Program-made: the position numbers and the translations under genes | Shown: piece by piece, positions 1 to 7,724 of the stretch | Position numbering within the stretch: position 1 is the first letter of the stretch | Layout: the number at the start of each line of letters is the position of its first letter | Notes under the pieces: generated by a model | The model's database searches: none | What the model was told of the DNA's origin: nothing | What the model saw: only the letters and a program-made list of their open reading frames with translations | Assembly: GCA_949045875.1 (NCBI GenBank) | Contig: CARPYP010000014.1 | Coordinates: forward strand, 13,271-45,981 | DNA: 32,711 bases | Direction of reading: 5' to 3' | From: an uncultured Clostridia bacterium | GTDB lineage: Bacteria > Bacillota > Clostridia > TANB77 > CAG-508

Positions 1-783
1 AAAAAGGAAAATAGAGATAATAAAAAGGAAATAGAAAAAACGAAAAAGGAAAATAAAGATGAAAAAAAAGAAAATGAAAAAACAACAACCAATAAGAAAG
101 AAACAACAAGCAACAACATGGTAAAAACTGGCACATCAGAAAATAAAATCAATACAACAACACAAAAACCCAAATTAATAGGTAAAGAAACGCAAAGAAA
201 ATTAACAGAAACAGAAACTAAATATGGTGTTGTAATTAATACATATACTACTATAACCTATAATATTTATAGTGACGGAAGTAAAACCATAAAGTCAACA
301 AAAAATTCTAAGGAATATGACAGGAGCCGTTACAGTGCAACAACTGAAGAATTACTTTCAGAAGCAAAGGCTACTAGAAGGAAACAAGCTAGTAAGATAA
401 GTAAAATAATACAAAATACGAATAGTTATAGGCAAGAAGCAAATGTAAATGCAGTTGAAAATATAACAAATAGACCAAACTTAAATTTAAATGAGCAGTT
501 ATGTGTTGCAGCATGTGTTAGAGCAGTAGAAATGGCCTATGCAAATAAATACTCTCATACAAGACCAAATGGAAGTAAGTGTTTTACAGTAGCAAGTGAA
601 ATGAAAATAAGTGCACTCGCAGAAAATATTGTATATGGATATGATTCAGAAGACACAGTATCATTATGCTGGAAATATTCTCAAGCTCATTATAAAAATA
701 TGATCAATAATCGTTATACTGAAATAGGGATAGGAGTATTTGAATTAGATGGAGTTTACTATTGGGTACAATTATTTGCATAG
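1..783 (+). CDS. CAP-domain (SCP/PR1-like) protein, 5' end missing
   Basis: The reading frame is open to the left edge of the window, so the gene starts upstream; the first in-frame ATG at 118 is probably internal. The visible N-terminal part (about 1-117) is a Lys/Glu/Asn-rich low-complexity linker, followed by a Thr/Lys-rich stretch. The last ~100 residues look like a CAP domain: an N-terminal helix (LNLNEQLCVAACVRAVEMA), the S-H-x-R-P-(D/N)-G signature (SHTRPNG), an AENIVYG segment matching the family GENI block, a helix with H-x-x-N-M, and the closing IGIGVFELDG-YYWVQLF strand pair. Bacterial CAP proteins are usually secreted or cell-wall associated; the role here is unknown. The linker suggests a surface protein with an N-terminal anchor outside the window. 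Confidence 0.8.
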   Translation, partial: KKENRDNKKEIEKTKKENKDEKKENEKTTTNKKETTSNNMVKTGTSENKINTTTQKPKLIGKETQRKLTETETKYGVVINTYTTITYNIYSDGSKTIKSTKNSKEYDRSRYSATTEELLSEAKATRRKQASKISKIIQNTNSYRQEANVNAVENITNRPNLNLNEQLCVAACVRAVEMAYANKYSHTRPNGSKCFTVASEMKISALAENIVYGYDSEDTVSLCWKYSQAHYKNMINNRYTEIGIGVFELDGVYYWVQLFA

Positions 784-826
784 GGAATCATAAAAACCCA
801 ATACAAATAAAACCTGAAAATACCTA

Positions 827-855
827 TTGATATTTTTTAATGTGTATAATATAAT
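827..855 (+). promoter_or_regulatory. Predicted sigma-A promoter of the WG-repeat gene
   Basis: TTGATA (827-832) and TATAAT (850-855) are separated by exactly 17 bp. They lie about 70 bp upstream of the ATG at 924, which has a good AAAGGGAG ribosome binding site. No other gene lies between, so this most likely drives the WG-repeat gene alone. Confidence 0.6.
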
Positions 856-923
856 GATTATGTAAAAAAATAAGATATTTTGTTGAAAATATCATATGCA
901 ATATAAAAGGGAGATGTAATCAA

Positions 924-2486
924 ATGAGCAACAAAAAGAAAATTATAGGAATAATAGTGTTAGTAGTATTAATAATAGCAGTAACAGTCACTATCATACT
1001 AATAAAAAACAATTCTGACAAAAAGATGAAAGACTATGAAATAGAAGAAATTGCAGAAAAGGAATACAAATATTTTATATTATATGCAAATAGCAAATAT
1101 GGAGTAATGGATACAAATGGAAATATATTAATAGAAGCAAAATATGACAAAGTTGTAATACCAAACTCAAAAAAAGCTGTATTCATTTGTTCAAATGAAG
1201 GAGACGAAAGAAACAAAATATTTAATGAAAAAGCGGAAGAAATATTCAATGTTTATGATAATGTAGAAGAAATAGAACTAGAAGGACTAGTAACATCATT
1301 ACCATATGAAAAAAATGTATTAAAATTCAAAGTAAATGACCAATATGGGTTAATAGACTTAGATGGAAATAGAATAATAAAAGCCACATATGAAGAAATA
1401 AGAGGATTAAAATACAAAGAAGGAGAGCTTCTAGCAAAACTTAATGGGAAATATGGTGTAATAAACATAAAAGGAGCAAAACTAGTTAATTTTGATTATG
1501 ATGATATAGAAGCAGACAAATATTATGAAGAAGCAGAAAAATATAAAAAATCAGGATACATAGTATGTAAAACAACAAATGAAGGATACAGATATGGATA
1601 TATATCAAATAGTGGAGATAAATTATTAGATACAAATTACAATAATATTAAGAGAGTAATAGACATACAAGGGCAAGATATTTATATTATAGCAAGTAGC
1701 AATGGACAATATGGATTAATAAAAAACAAAGAAACACTAATAGACTTCAAATATCAAGGAATAGAATATAATGCAACAAACAATCTATTAATAATAAATA
1801 GAGGAGCCAAATATGGAGTATACACATTAACAGGACAAGAAATTGTACCAATAGATTATAAAACAATACAATTTAATGGAATATATATATATGCAAAGAC
1901 AGGAAGTGACATAAAATACTTTACAGCAAAAGGTGAAGAAGTAGCGACAAACTTTACATCATTAGTACCTGTTAACAATGGAGAATACTATATATCAATA
2001 GACCAAAATGGATTATATGGAATAGTAGACAAAGACCAAAATATATTAACAGAAAACAAATTTGTATATATAGAGCATATGTTTAACAATTATTTCTCAG
2101 CATACAAAAATGAAAATGGGCTTGGGTTAATAAATGCAAACGGAAAAGAATTAACACAATTCAAATACACAACAATAACAAAGATAGCAGACACAGAATT
2201 AATAAATGCAGAAAACATGGCAAACGCAAAAATAGAAATATATACAAAAGACTTAAAAAAAGTAGAAGAATTAGAACAAGCGGAATTAGAAATAAGGGAC
2301 AACTATGTAAAATTGTGCAATGAAAGAAAAAGTATATATATAGACAAAAAAGGAAATATAATAGACCAAAAACAAGCACAAGAAGCAACACAAGAAGCAC
2401 CAGACACAATAGGCAAATACAATAAGGATTATATGGGATATTCTCAAGTATATTATACAGATGAGGTAATAGAACCAGAGGATTAA
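924..2486 (+). CDS. Membrane-anchored WG/YG-repeat protein
   Basis: The 520-aa protein has a short basic N-terminus, one hydrophobic helix (about residues 5-27) and a long charged domain, so it is probably anchored in the membrane with the bulk outside. The domain is built from repeated units of about 35-60 residues of the form (K/Q)YG(V/L)(I/M)D--G--(I/L)(I/L)---YD-(I/V), for example KYGVMDTNGNILIEAKYD and QYGLIDLDGNRIIKATYE. These are WG-repeat (beta-propeller-like) units with Tyr in place of Trp; roughly nine can be counted. WG repeats are found in many surface and intracellular bacterial proteins with no single known function. The C-terminal ~40 residues are Gln/Glu-rich and end in YYTDEVIEPED; the DNA for that tail is duplicated downstream. 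Confidence 0.85.
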   Translation: MSNKKKIIGIIVLVVLIIAVTVTIILIKNNSDKKMKDYEIEEIAEKEYKYFILYANSKYGVMDTNGNILIEAKYDKVVIPNSKKAVFICSNEGDERNKIFNEKAEEIFNVYDNVEEIELEGLVTSLPYEKNVLKFKVNDQYGLIDLDGNRIIKATYEEIRGLKYKEGELLAKLNGKYGVINIKGAKLVNFDYDDIEADKYYEEAEKYKKSGYIVCKTTNEGYRYGYISNSGDKLLDTNYNNIKRVIDIQGQDIYIIASSNGQYGLIKNKETLIDFKYQGIEYNATNNLLIINRGAKYGVYTLTGQEIVPIDYKTIQFNGIYIYAKTGSDIKYFTAKGEEVATNFTSLVPVNNGEYYISIDQNGLYGIVDKDQNILTENKFVYIEHMFNNYFSAYKNENGLGLINANGKELTQFKYTTITKIADTELINAENMANAKIEIYTKDLKKVEELEQAELEIRDNYVKLCNERKSIYIDKKGNIIDQKQAQEATQEAPDTIGKYNKDYMGYSQVYYTDEVIEPED

Positions 2487-2690
2487 TAAAAAAATAATAT
2501 ACATATTGACCGTGAGAAATTTGTGAAACAAATTTCACTAGGTCAAAAGGGTATATTATACAGATGAAGTAATAGAACCAGAGGATTAATAAAAAAATAA
2601 TATACATATTGACCGTGAGAAATTTGTGAAACAAATTTCACTAGGTCAAAAGGGTATATTAACAGATGAGGTAATAGAACCAGAGGATTA
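2448..2690 (+). repeat. 103-bp tandem duplication over the 3' end of the WG gene
   Basis: A 103-bp unit at 2448-2550 is repeated at 2551-2653 with one substitution seen (GATGAGG versus GATGAAG). A third, partial copy runs from 2654 to about 2690 with a one-base deletion. Each unit contains the last ~12 codons and stop of the WG gene, followed by an imperfect palindrome with the arms GAAATTTGT and ACAAATTTC, closed further out by GACC and GGTC. Only the first copy is in frame with the gene; the others are untranslated remnants. Confidence 0.9.
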
Positions 2691-2768
2691 GTAGACTTCA
2701 TTTATCCAACATTAAAGCTATTGGTAACATTAACCCAATAATCCAAAATAGATAGTTGCAAATCACAT

Positions 2769-2867
2769 TAGGGGGCACGGTGCACCGTGCCCAAGGAAAA
2801 ATGAAATTAAATATATATAATTAATGTAAATGTGTATATTTCACGGGCGCCCAAAGGGCGCCCCTAC
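2769..2867. repeat. Inverted pair of GTAGGGGC-type palindromes
   Basis: The left element contains the perfect 20-bp palindrome GGGCACGGTGCACCGTGCCC (2773-2792), preceded by TTAGG. The right element, 2845-2867, is GGGCGCCC-AAA-GGGCGCCC followed by CTAC, the same family read on the other strand. Between them lies about 50 bp of A+T-rich sequence. Other members occur at 7684, 7770, 7887, 7960, 17198, 18568 and 18616. The 2487-2902 gap otherwise holds only the tandem duplication and no recognisable gene. Confidence 0.8.
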
Positions 2868-2902
2868 AACAAATTGAAATATAAAAATCAGGGGGAAGAA
2901 AA

Positions 2903-4325
2903 ATGAAAAAAACGAGAACAAATGAAAACGCTAAAACCCTTGGCGCTGTAACACACACACACACACACACACAAGAATAAACTAGAAGATGAAAAAATAA
3001 GAAAACTAAAAACAGCAGTATATATATTTGCTTTAACAACATTTACATTGTTAATAATGATGATAACAAATATAGTAAGCACAAGAAAATCGCAAGACAA
3101 AATGGTATATAATGCAAAACTAGAAGCAGAAAAAGCCTTAATATCAAGTGGACTAGCAGTATACACAAAAGACATTGAGGAAAATAATGGAACAAGCGTT
3201 GCTCGTACATTGTCAGACGAAAAATTACCAGAAAACACAACATCAACCCCACAGCCAGAAGGAACAATTGTACAGCCAAAGGCAAATTGGAACATAGAAA
3301 CTGTAAAAGCCATTTCTGTAGGGAGAGGTAACACAGTACCAGTGCCAATTGGTTTTTATTATGTAGGAGGAGACCTAAATACAGGAGTAATAATAAGTGA
3401 CGAAGAAGTTGACAAATATGATGGAACAACAGATAAGACCACATGGGAATATACAACAAATTTAAAAGGAAATCAATTTGTATGGATACCATGTACAGAA
3501 GAGCAATATGTAAAAAGTGAGGTATGGAATGGAATAACTCAAAAACCAACAGGAACAACATCAACAATAGGAACATTATGTGCTACAGGGTGGGATAAAA
3601 TAACGTATACCTCAGAATTACCACAAATAAGAAAATATGGAGGATTTTATGTAGGAAGGTATGAAGCAGGACTAGCAAAAACAATAACAGAATTTACAAC
3701 AACACAGACACAGACAGGTTCAAATCAAGTATATAATAAGGAAGGAATACCTCAAAGCAGAGCAGGAGTAATTCCATGGATGTTTATAGATTGGAACATG
3801 TCACAAAAGAATGCTAAGAAAATGTATAATACTAATAGTGTAAGTAGTGGGTTAATAACAGGAACCCAATGGGATGTAATTTTAAAGAGATTAGTAGAAA
3901 AAACGAATTTAACAGAAAGAGACTTAACGAATTCAGTGAACTGGGGAAACCATAAAAACAATAGTATAGAATATAAAGGGAGAGTAGCAAGTATATTGAG
4001 TAGCAGGTATTTATTAGCATTTGGAGGGCAGAAAGAAGGAAAAACAAATTCAAATGAAATGGTAGTGCTAACAACAGGAGCAAGTAAGCAAACAGAGAAA
4101 TATCATACATTTGATGTAGCAGGAAACTTGTGGGAATGGACAGATGAAGCATCACTATATAAAAATAAAAATGAAAACGAAACAAACATACAAAACCGCA
4201 TTTGTCGTGGGGGTGGAAACATTTATGAATCAAATCTTTATCCAGTATGTTATCGTGTTGGTGGTAATTCTGATAATACTGCTAGTTTGGATATCGGTTT
4301 CCGTGTAGTACTTTATATTAAATAA
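2903..4325 (+). CDS. Membrane-anchored FGE/SUMF1-fold protein, frame broken at an AC microsatellite (possible phase-variable DGR target)
   Basis: The start at ATG 2903 is supported by GGGGGA six bases upstream. That frame reads into an (AC)11 tract (2951-2973) and stops at 2978. The next frame, which has no credible start of its own, continues from the tract through a membrane helix (around KTAVYIFALTTFTLL) to the stop at 4325. One more AC unit, or two fewer, would join the frames into about 474 residues. Beyond the helix is a variable linker, then a formylglycine-generating-enzyme-like domain: GGFYVGRYEAG, GTQWDVI, the core motif DVAGNLWEWTDE, then RGGG, YRVGG and the closing IGFRVVL. The FGE/C-type-lectin fold is shared by sulfatase-modifying enzymes and by many DGR variable proteins. 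The helix suggests surface display. It is OFF as sequenced unless expressed from a variant population. Catalysis is not implied. Confidence 0.75.
2951..2973 (+). repeat. (AC)11 dinucleotide microsatellite inside a coding region
   Basis: Eleven perfect AC units plus a final A lie about 17 codons into the FGE-like gene and encode alternating Thr-His. In an A+T-rich genome this is a conspicuous simple repeat. Its length sets whether the downstream membrane and FGE domains are in frame with the start codon. Confidence 0.9.
4195..4325 (+). other. Candidate DGR variable region at the 3' end of the FGE-like gene
   Basis: From about 4195 to the stop the codon style switches. Arg becomes CGC/CGT instead of AGA, and Gly, Val, Ala, Thr and Ser take T-ending codons (GGT, GTT, GCT, ACT, TCT) where the rest of the gene uses A-ending ones. 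The segment encodes the ligand-facing end of the lectin-like fold, from RICRGGG to IGFRVVL. Position and composition match variable regions that a DGR reverse transcriptase rewrites from a template repeat. No template repeat or reverse transcriptase is in this window, so this is inference. Confidence 0.45.
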
Positions 4326-4365
4326 AAAAATATATAGAATTATTAAGAAAGGGAGTTCTAATTAA

Positions 4366-5619
4366 ATGTACGAAAAAATAGGAATAAAATCAGAAACAGA
4401 AGAACTAATAAAGCAAACAGAAAAAGAAATAAAGCCAATATTTGAGCAAATTGAAGAAATAGCACAATATAACAGTTTAAAAATAATAAATGCATTTCAA
4501 AAATATAGGCTATCAGAACTACACTTCACATCAACAACAGGGTATGGATATGATGACATAGGAAGAGAATGTGTAGAAAACATATTTGCAGAAGTCTTAG
4601 GTGGACAAGATGCATTAGTAAGAACACAAATTGTCTCAGGAACACATGCATTAACAATAGCACTATTTGCACTTTTAAGACCAAATGATACAATACTAAG
4701 CATAGCAGGAAAACCATATGACACATTAGACACAGTAATAGGAATTAAAGAAAATGCAAGTTCATTAAAATCATTCGGAGTAAAGTATGAGCAAATAGAC
4801 TTAAAATGCAATAATTTTGATACAGAAAAAATAATAGAAAGGGTATCAAAAAAAGACATAAAAGTAATACATATACAGCGTTCAAGAGGATATGCTTTGA
4901 GAGAAACTATCTCAATAGAACAATTAAAAAACATAATAAAAGAAATAAGGAAAATAAACAATGAAGCAATAATAATGATAGACAACTGTTATTGTGAATT
5001 TGTAGAAAGGGACACACCTTTAGAAATTGGAGCAGATATAATAGTTGGCTCATTAATAAAAAATTTAGGTGGAGGAATAGCAACAAACGGTGGATATATA
5101 GTAGGAAAAAAAGACTTAGTAGAACTTGCAGGGGAAAGACTAACAAGTCCAGGGCAAGGAAAAGAAGTAGGACCTACAAATGGAGCAAACAAAATGTTTT
5201 TACAAGGCTTGTACTTTGCGCCAAGTGTAGTAGCAAGTAGTTTGAAAACAGCAATACTAGCAAGTGCAGTTTTAGAAAAAATAGGATACAAAGTATCTCC
5301 AAGATTTAATTCACATCGTTCAGACATAGTACAAACAATAGAATTCGGAAATCCCGATGATATGATAAAATACTGTAAAGGAATACAATTCGGTTCAGCG
5401 ATTAATGCACATTGTGCACCAGAGCCATCAGATATGCCGGGATATAGTGATAAAATTATAATGGCAAGTGGAAGTTTTACACAAGGTTCATCAATAGAAC
5501 TAAGCTGTGATGGTCCAATAAGACCTCCATATGTAGCATTTATGCAAGGGGGACTTACTTATGAGTATGGAAGGATTGGGGTTATGCGTGCTATTCAAGA
5601 AATGAAATTTGAAAAATAA
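4366..5619 (+). CDS. PLP-dependent methionine gamma-lyase family (aluminium-resistance-like) protein
   Basis: 417 aa, near full length for the family. It starts at an ATG with the ribosome site AAAGGGAG about a dozen bases upstream. The protein aligns from memory with the family annotated as methionine gamma-lyase or aluminium-resistance protein, a fold-type I PLP enzyme. Visible features are the glycine-rich GYGYDDIGRE block near the N-terminus, SGTHAL in the cofactor-phosphate region, the Asp-containing MIDNCYCEF segment, and SLIKNLGGG, in which Lys232 is the likely Schiff-base lysine. Homologues probably act on sulfur amino acids, but the substrate here cannot be read from sequence. It begins 40 bp after the FGE-like gene and has a strong terminator about 150 bp downstream. 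Confidence 0.85.
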   Translation: MYEKIGIKSETEELIKQTEKEIKPIFEQIEEIAQYNSLKIINAFQKYRLSELHFTSTTGYGYDDIGRECVENIFAEVLGGQDALVRTQIVSGTHALTIALFALLRPNDTILSIAGKPYDTLDTVIGIKENASSLKSFGVKYEQIDLKCNNFDTEKIIERVSKKDIKVIHIQRSRGYALRETISIEQLKNIIKEIRKINNEAIIMIDNCYCEFVERDTPLEIGADIIVGSLIKNLGGGIATNGGYIVGKKDLVELAGERLTSPGQGKEVGPTNGANKMFLQGLYFAPSVVASSLKTAILASAVLEKIGYKVSPRFNSHRSDIVQTIEFGNPDDMIKYCKGIQFGSAINAHCAPEPSDMPGYSDKIIMASGSFTQGSSIELSCDGPIRPPYVAFMQGGLTYEYGRIGVMRAIQEMKFEK

Positions 5620-5767
5620 ACTGCGTATTACGTCGTTATTCCAAATTTTGATCATCTATTCTTTAATGGAGGAACTCTTAGAATAAAAATCATATACAAA
5701 TTTTAGCAATAAAGAAATCAAATCTAAAAAATATATCAAATTAATTTAATAAAAATGTAAAAATATA

Positions 5768-5806
5768 AAAGAAATAATCTAATAATTTAGATTATTTCTT
5801 TTTTTC
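5768..5806 (+). terminator. Rho-independent terminator, perfect 15-bp stem
   Basis: Arms 5768-5782 and 5787-5801 are perfectly complementary with a 4-nt loop (TAAT), followed by a T-run. It lies between the PLP enzyme gene and the spoIIG promoter and separates the two transcription units. The A-rich left flank could also support termination from the other side. The 148 bp between the PLP gene stop and this hairpin hold nothing I recognise. Confidence 0.8.
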
Positions 5807-5817
5807 TACAAGAGAGT

Positions 5818-5850
5818 TTGACAATATTTTAAACAAATACAAACTATAAT
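5818..5850 (+). promoter_or_regulatory. spoIIG promoter with 21-bp spacer and a possible Spo0A box
   Basis: TTGACA (5818-5823) and TATAAT (5845-5850) are both perfect sigma-A hexamers but are 21 bp apart, not 17. The Bacillus subtilis spoIIG promoter is known for similarly over-long spacing and Spo0A-dependent activation. TGTCAAA, read on the minus strand over the -35 hexamer, differs at one position from the 0A box TGTCGAA. I infer Spo0A control of the spoIIGA-sigE operon. Confidence 0.6.
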
Positions 5851-5884
5851 ATTATTATAATTGCTATTGGAGGTGAGAAATAAA

Positions 5885-6008
5885 AAATTGAAAAATAATT
5901 GCCATTTGGCGTTGTTGTTCATCAAAAGAAAATCCTCGACGTACAAAAAGTACGCCTTCGGTATTTCTTTTTTGAACGCCTAGCCAAATAACAATTCTTT
6001 TCCAATTT
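5885..6008. repeat. ~125-bp structured repeat, copy 1
   Basis: It is bounded by imperfect inverted ends (AAATTG... and ...CCAATTT) and contains TTGGCGTTGTTG, a central GTAC-AAAAA-GTAC hairpin followed by GCC, then CGCCTAGCCAA and ACAATT. Copy 2 at 28609-28733 keeps these blocks in the same order while loop sequences differ. It sits between an orphan Shine-Dalgarno sequence (GGAGGTGAG, around 5869) and the actual spoIIGA start, so it looks inserted in the operon leader. Confidence 0.8.
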
Positions 6009-6030
6009 AGAAATGGGTTAGGAGAGGAAT

Positions 6031-6934
6031 GTGAACAAAATGACTATATACTTAGATATAGTATTTGTAGAAAACATAATAATGAATTACATTATTCTAT
6101 TTGCAACAGGAATCATCTGTAAAGAAAAAATTAGACAAATCAGAATCATTATATCAAGTATCATAGGTAGTATTTATTCAGTAGCATATTACATAACAGA
6201 AATTACATTATATGTAACAATAATAGCAAAAATTCTTTTATCAATAGTAATGATATATGTTGCGTTTAACTCTAAAAATTTGAAAAAAACATTCAAATTA
6301 TTAATAATATTCTATCTTACATCATTTGCCTTTGGGGGATGTGCGTTTGCAATTCTATATTACATAAAACCGCAAAATATACTTTATCAAAATGGAAAAT
6401 TTATAGGGTTATACCCTGTAAAGATTGCGATATTAGGGCGGACTACTAGGATTTTTAATAATTAACATCGCCTTTAAGCTAGTAAAAAACAAGCTAAACA
6501 TAGAAGACATATTTTGCAATTTAAAAATTTGTAATAATGGAAAAGAGCAAACCTTGAGAGCAATGATAGACACAGGGAATTTATTAAAAGATCCAATAAC
6601 AAATTCACCAGTAATAATAATAGAGAAAAATAAATTATCAAATATATTACCAAAAGAGATACTAGAAAACAGTGAAAAGATAATAAATGGGAAATACGAA
6701 TTTAGTGATGAAAACCTTAAATATGAATCCAAATTCAGAGTATTACCATTTTCATCTTTAGGAAAACAAAATGGAATGCTATTAGGATTTAAAGTAGACA
6801 AAATAGAAGCGGAAATAAATGATGAAGAAATAATTAGAGAAGATGCGATTGTTGGAATATATGACAAAAAACTATCAAGCAGAAATCAATATGAAGGTCT
6901 AATAGGATTAAACTATGTTGAAAAAAGTTGTTAA
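6031..6934 (+). pseudogene. spoIIGA: spoIIGA, pro-sigma-E processing aspartic protease, interrupted by a +1 frameshift
   Basis: The first part (GTG 6031 or ATG 6040 to a stop at 6463-6465) gives the N-terminal membrane domain of SpoIIGA, starting MTIYLDIVFVENIIMNYIIL with several hydrophobic helices. The second frame, open from 6437 to 6934, gives GGLLGFLIINIAFKLV and then the soluble protease domain with AMIDTGN, whose Asp is the catalytic residue, and DPITNSPV. Removing one base near 6436-6441 (GGGCGG) joins them seamlessly as PVKIAILG then GLLGFL. SpoIIGA cleaves the pro-peptide from SigE in the sporulation septum, and the gene directly upstream of sigE is its normal position. The break is either a real mutation that would block sigma-E activation or a consensus error. 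Family assignment is secure. Confidence 0.85.
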
Positions 6935-6955
6935 AGAGAGGAGAGTGATACAAAA

Positions 6956-7687
6956 ATGAATATATTAGAAATATTAAAAATAAACATAAACAATATTTAT
7001 AAAAAGTACATAAATAGTGCAGAAGGGGAAAATACAGAAATATACTACATAGGAGGAAGCCAAACCCTACCGCCGCCATTATCGCAAGAAGAAGAAGAAA
7101 AGCTACTAGAAAATTTAGAAAACAATGATGAAGAAGCGAAAAAAACATTAGTAGAAAGAAACTTAAGACTAGTAGTATACATATCAAAAAAATTTGAAAA
7201 CACAGGAATTGAAATAGAAGACTTAATATCAATAGGAACAATAGGACTAATGAAAGCAATAAACACATTCAACGTATCAAAAAACATAAAACTTGCAACA
7301 TATGCATCAAGATGTGTAGAAAACGAAATCTTAATGTACCTAAGAAGAACAAACAAAACAAAAGGAGAAATATCAATAGATGAGCCATTAAAGCAAGATG
7401 GAGACGGAAATGAGCTACTATTATCAGACATATTAGGAACAGAAAACGACATAACATCAAAAAACATAGAAGACGAAGTAGACAAAAAACTACTAAGAAA
7501 CTCAATGAAAAACCTAAACGACAGAGAAAAGCACATAATGGAACTAAGATTTGGATTCTGTACAGGCGATGAAAAAACACAAAAAGAAGTGGCAGACATG
7601 TTAGGAATCTCACAAAGCTATATATCAAGACTTGAGAAAAAAATAATAGGAAAAATGAAGAGAGAGATAATGAGTAAGACAGGGTAG
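6956..7687 (+). CDS. sigE: Sporulation sigma factor SigE precursor
   Basis: 243 aa, full length. The N-terminal pro-sequence (about residues 1-30, amphipathic) leads into YYIGGSQTLPPPLS, the conserved junction cut by SpoIIGA; by analogy with B. subtilis the cut falls between Tyr30 and Tyr31. Region 2 follows (NLRLVVYISKKFENTG, EDLISIGTIGLMKA, LATYASRCVENEILMYLRR), then SIDEPL and LLLSDILGT. Region 4 carries the ELRFGF block and a helix-turn-helix (EVADMLGISQSYISRLEKK). SigE directs early mother-cell transcription during sporulation. It lies 21 bp after spoIIGA, the standard spoIIG operon order, but sigG does not follow. The stop codon is formed by the start of a palindromic repeat. Confidence 0.97.
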   Translation: MNILEILKININNIYKKYINSAEGENTEIYYIGGSQTLPPPLSQEEEEKLLENLENNDEEAKKTLVERNLRLVVYISKKFENTGIEIEDLISIGTIGLMKAINTFNVSKNIKLATYASRCVENEILMYLRRTNKTKGEISIDEPLKQDGDGNELLLSDILGTENDITSKNIEDEVDKKLLRNSMKNLNDREKHIMELRFGFCTGDEKTQKEVADMLGISQSYISRLEKKIIGKMKREIMSKTG

Positions 7688-7709
7688 GGGCACATGCAAT
7701 GTGCCCTAC
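7684..7709. repeat. GTAGGGGC-type palindrome overlapping the sigE stop
   Basis: GTAGGGGCACAT and ATGTGCCCTAC flank a GCA centre, making a near-perfect hairpin with GTAG and CTAC ends. The TAG at 7685-7687 is the sigE stop codon, so the repeat forms the end of the gene. It might also act as a weak transcript-end hairpin. Confidence 0.8.
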
Positions 7710-7724
7710 AAGCAATGAGAAAAT

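Noticed and set aside
2821..3334. Minus-strand frames with Val-Cys runs opposite the AC tract
   Set aside because: They are the antisense of the microsatellite and of the FGE-like gene. They have no ribosome site, and the plus strand explains the region better.
3048..4325. TTG at 3048 as start of the FGE-like gene
   Set aside because: It would start in the middle of the membrane helix with no ribosome site, whereas ATG 2903 has one and joins the frame after a repeat-length change.
4497..5327. Overlapping minus-strand frames across the PLP enzyme gene
   Set aside because: The plus strand has a full-length enzyme with active-site lysine; the minus frames are hydrophobic shadows of A-rich codons.
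5888..5983. 31-codon frame inside structured repeat copy 1
   Set aside because: It starts with TTG, and the matching frame in copy 2 reads on past the repeat with little similarity in the second half, so it is more likely a by-product of the repeat than a gene.
6554..6934. A separate small gene downstream of a short spoIIGA
   Set aside because: Its frame is open back to the frameshift point and continues SpoIIGA without a gap in homology; TTG 6554 is an internal Leu codon.
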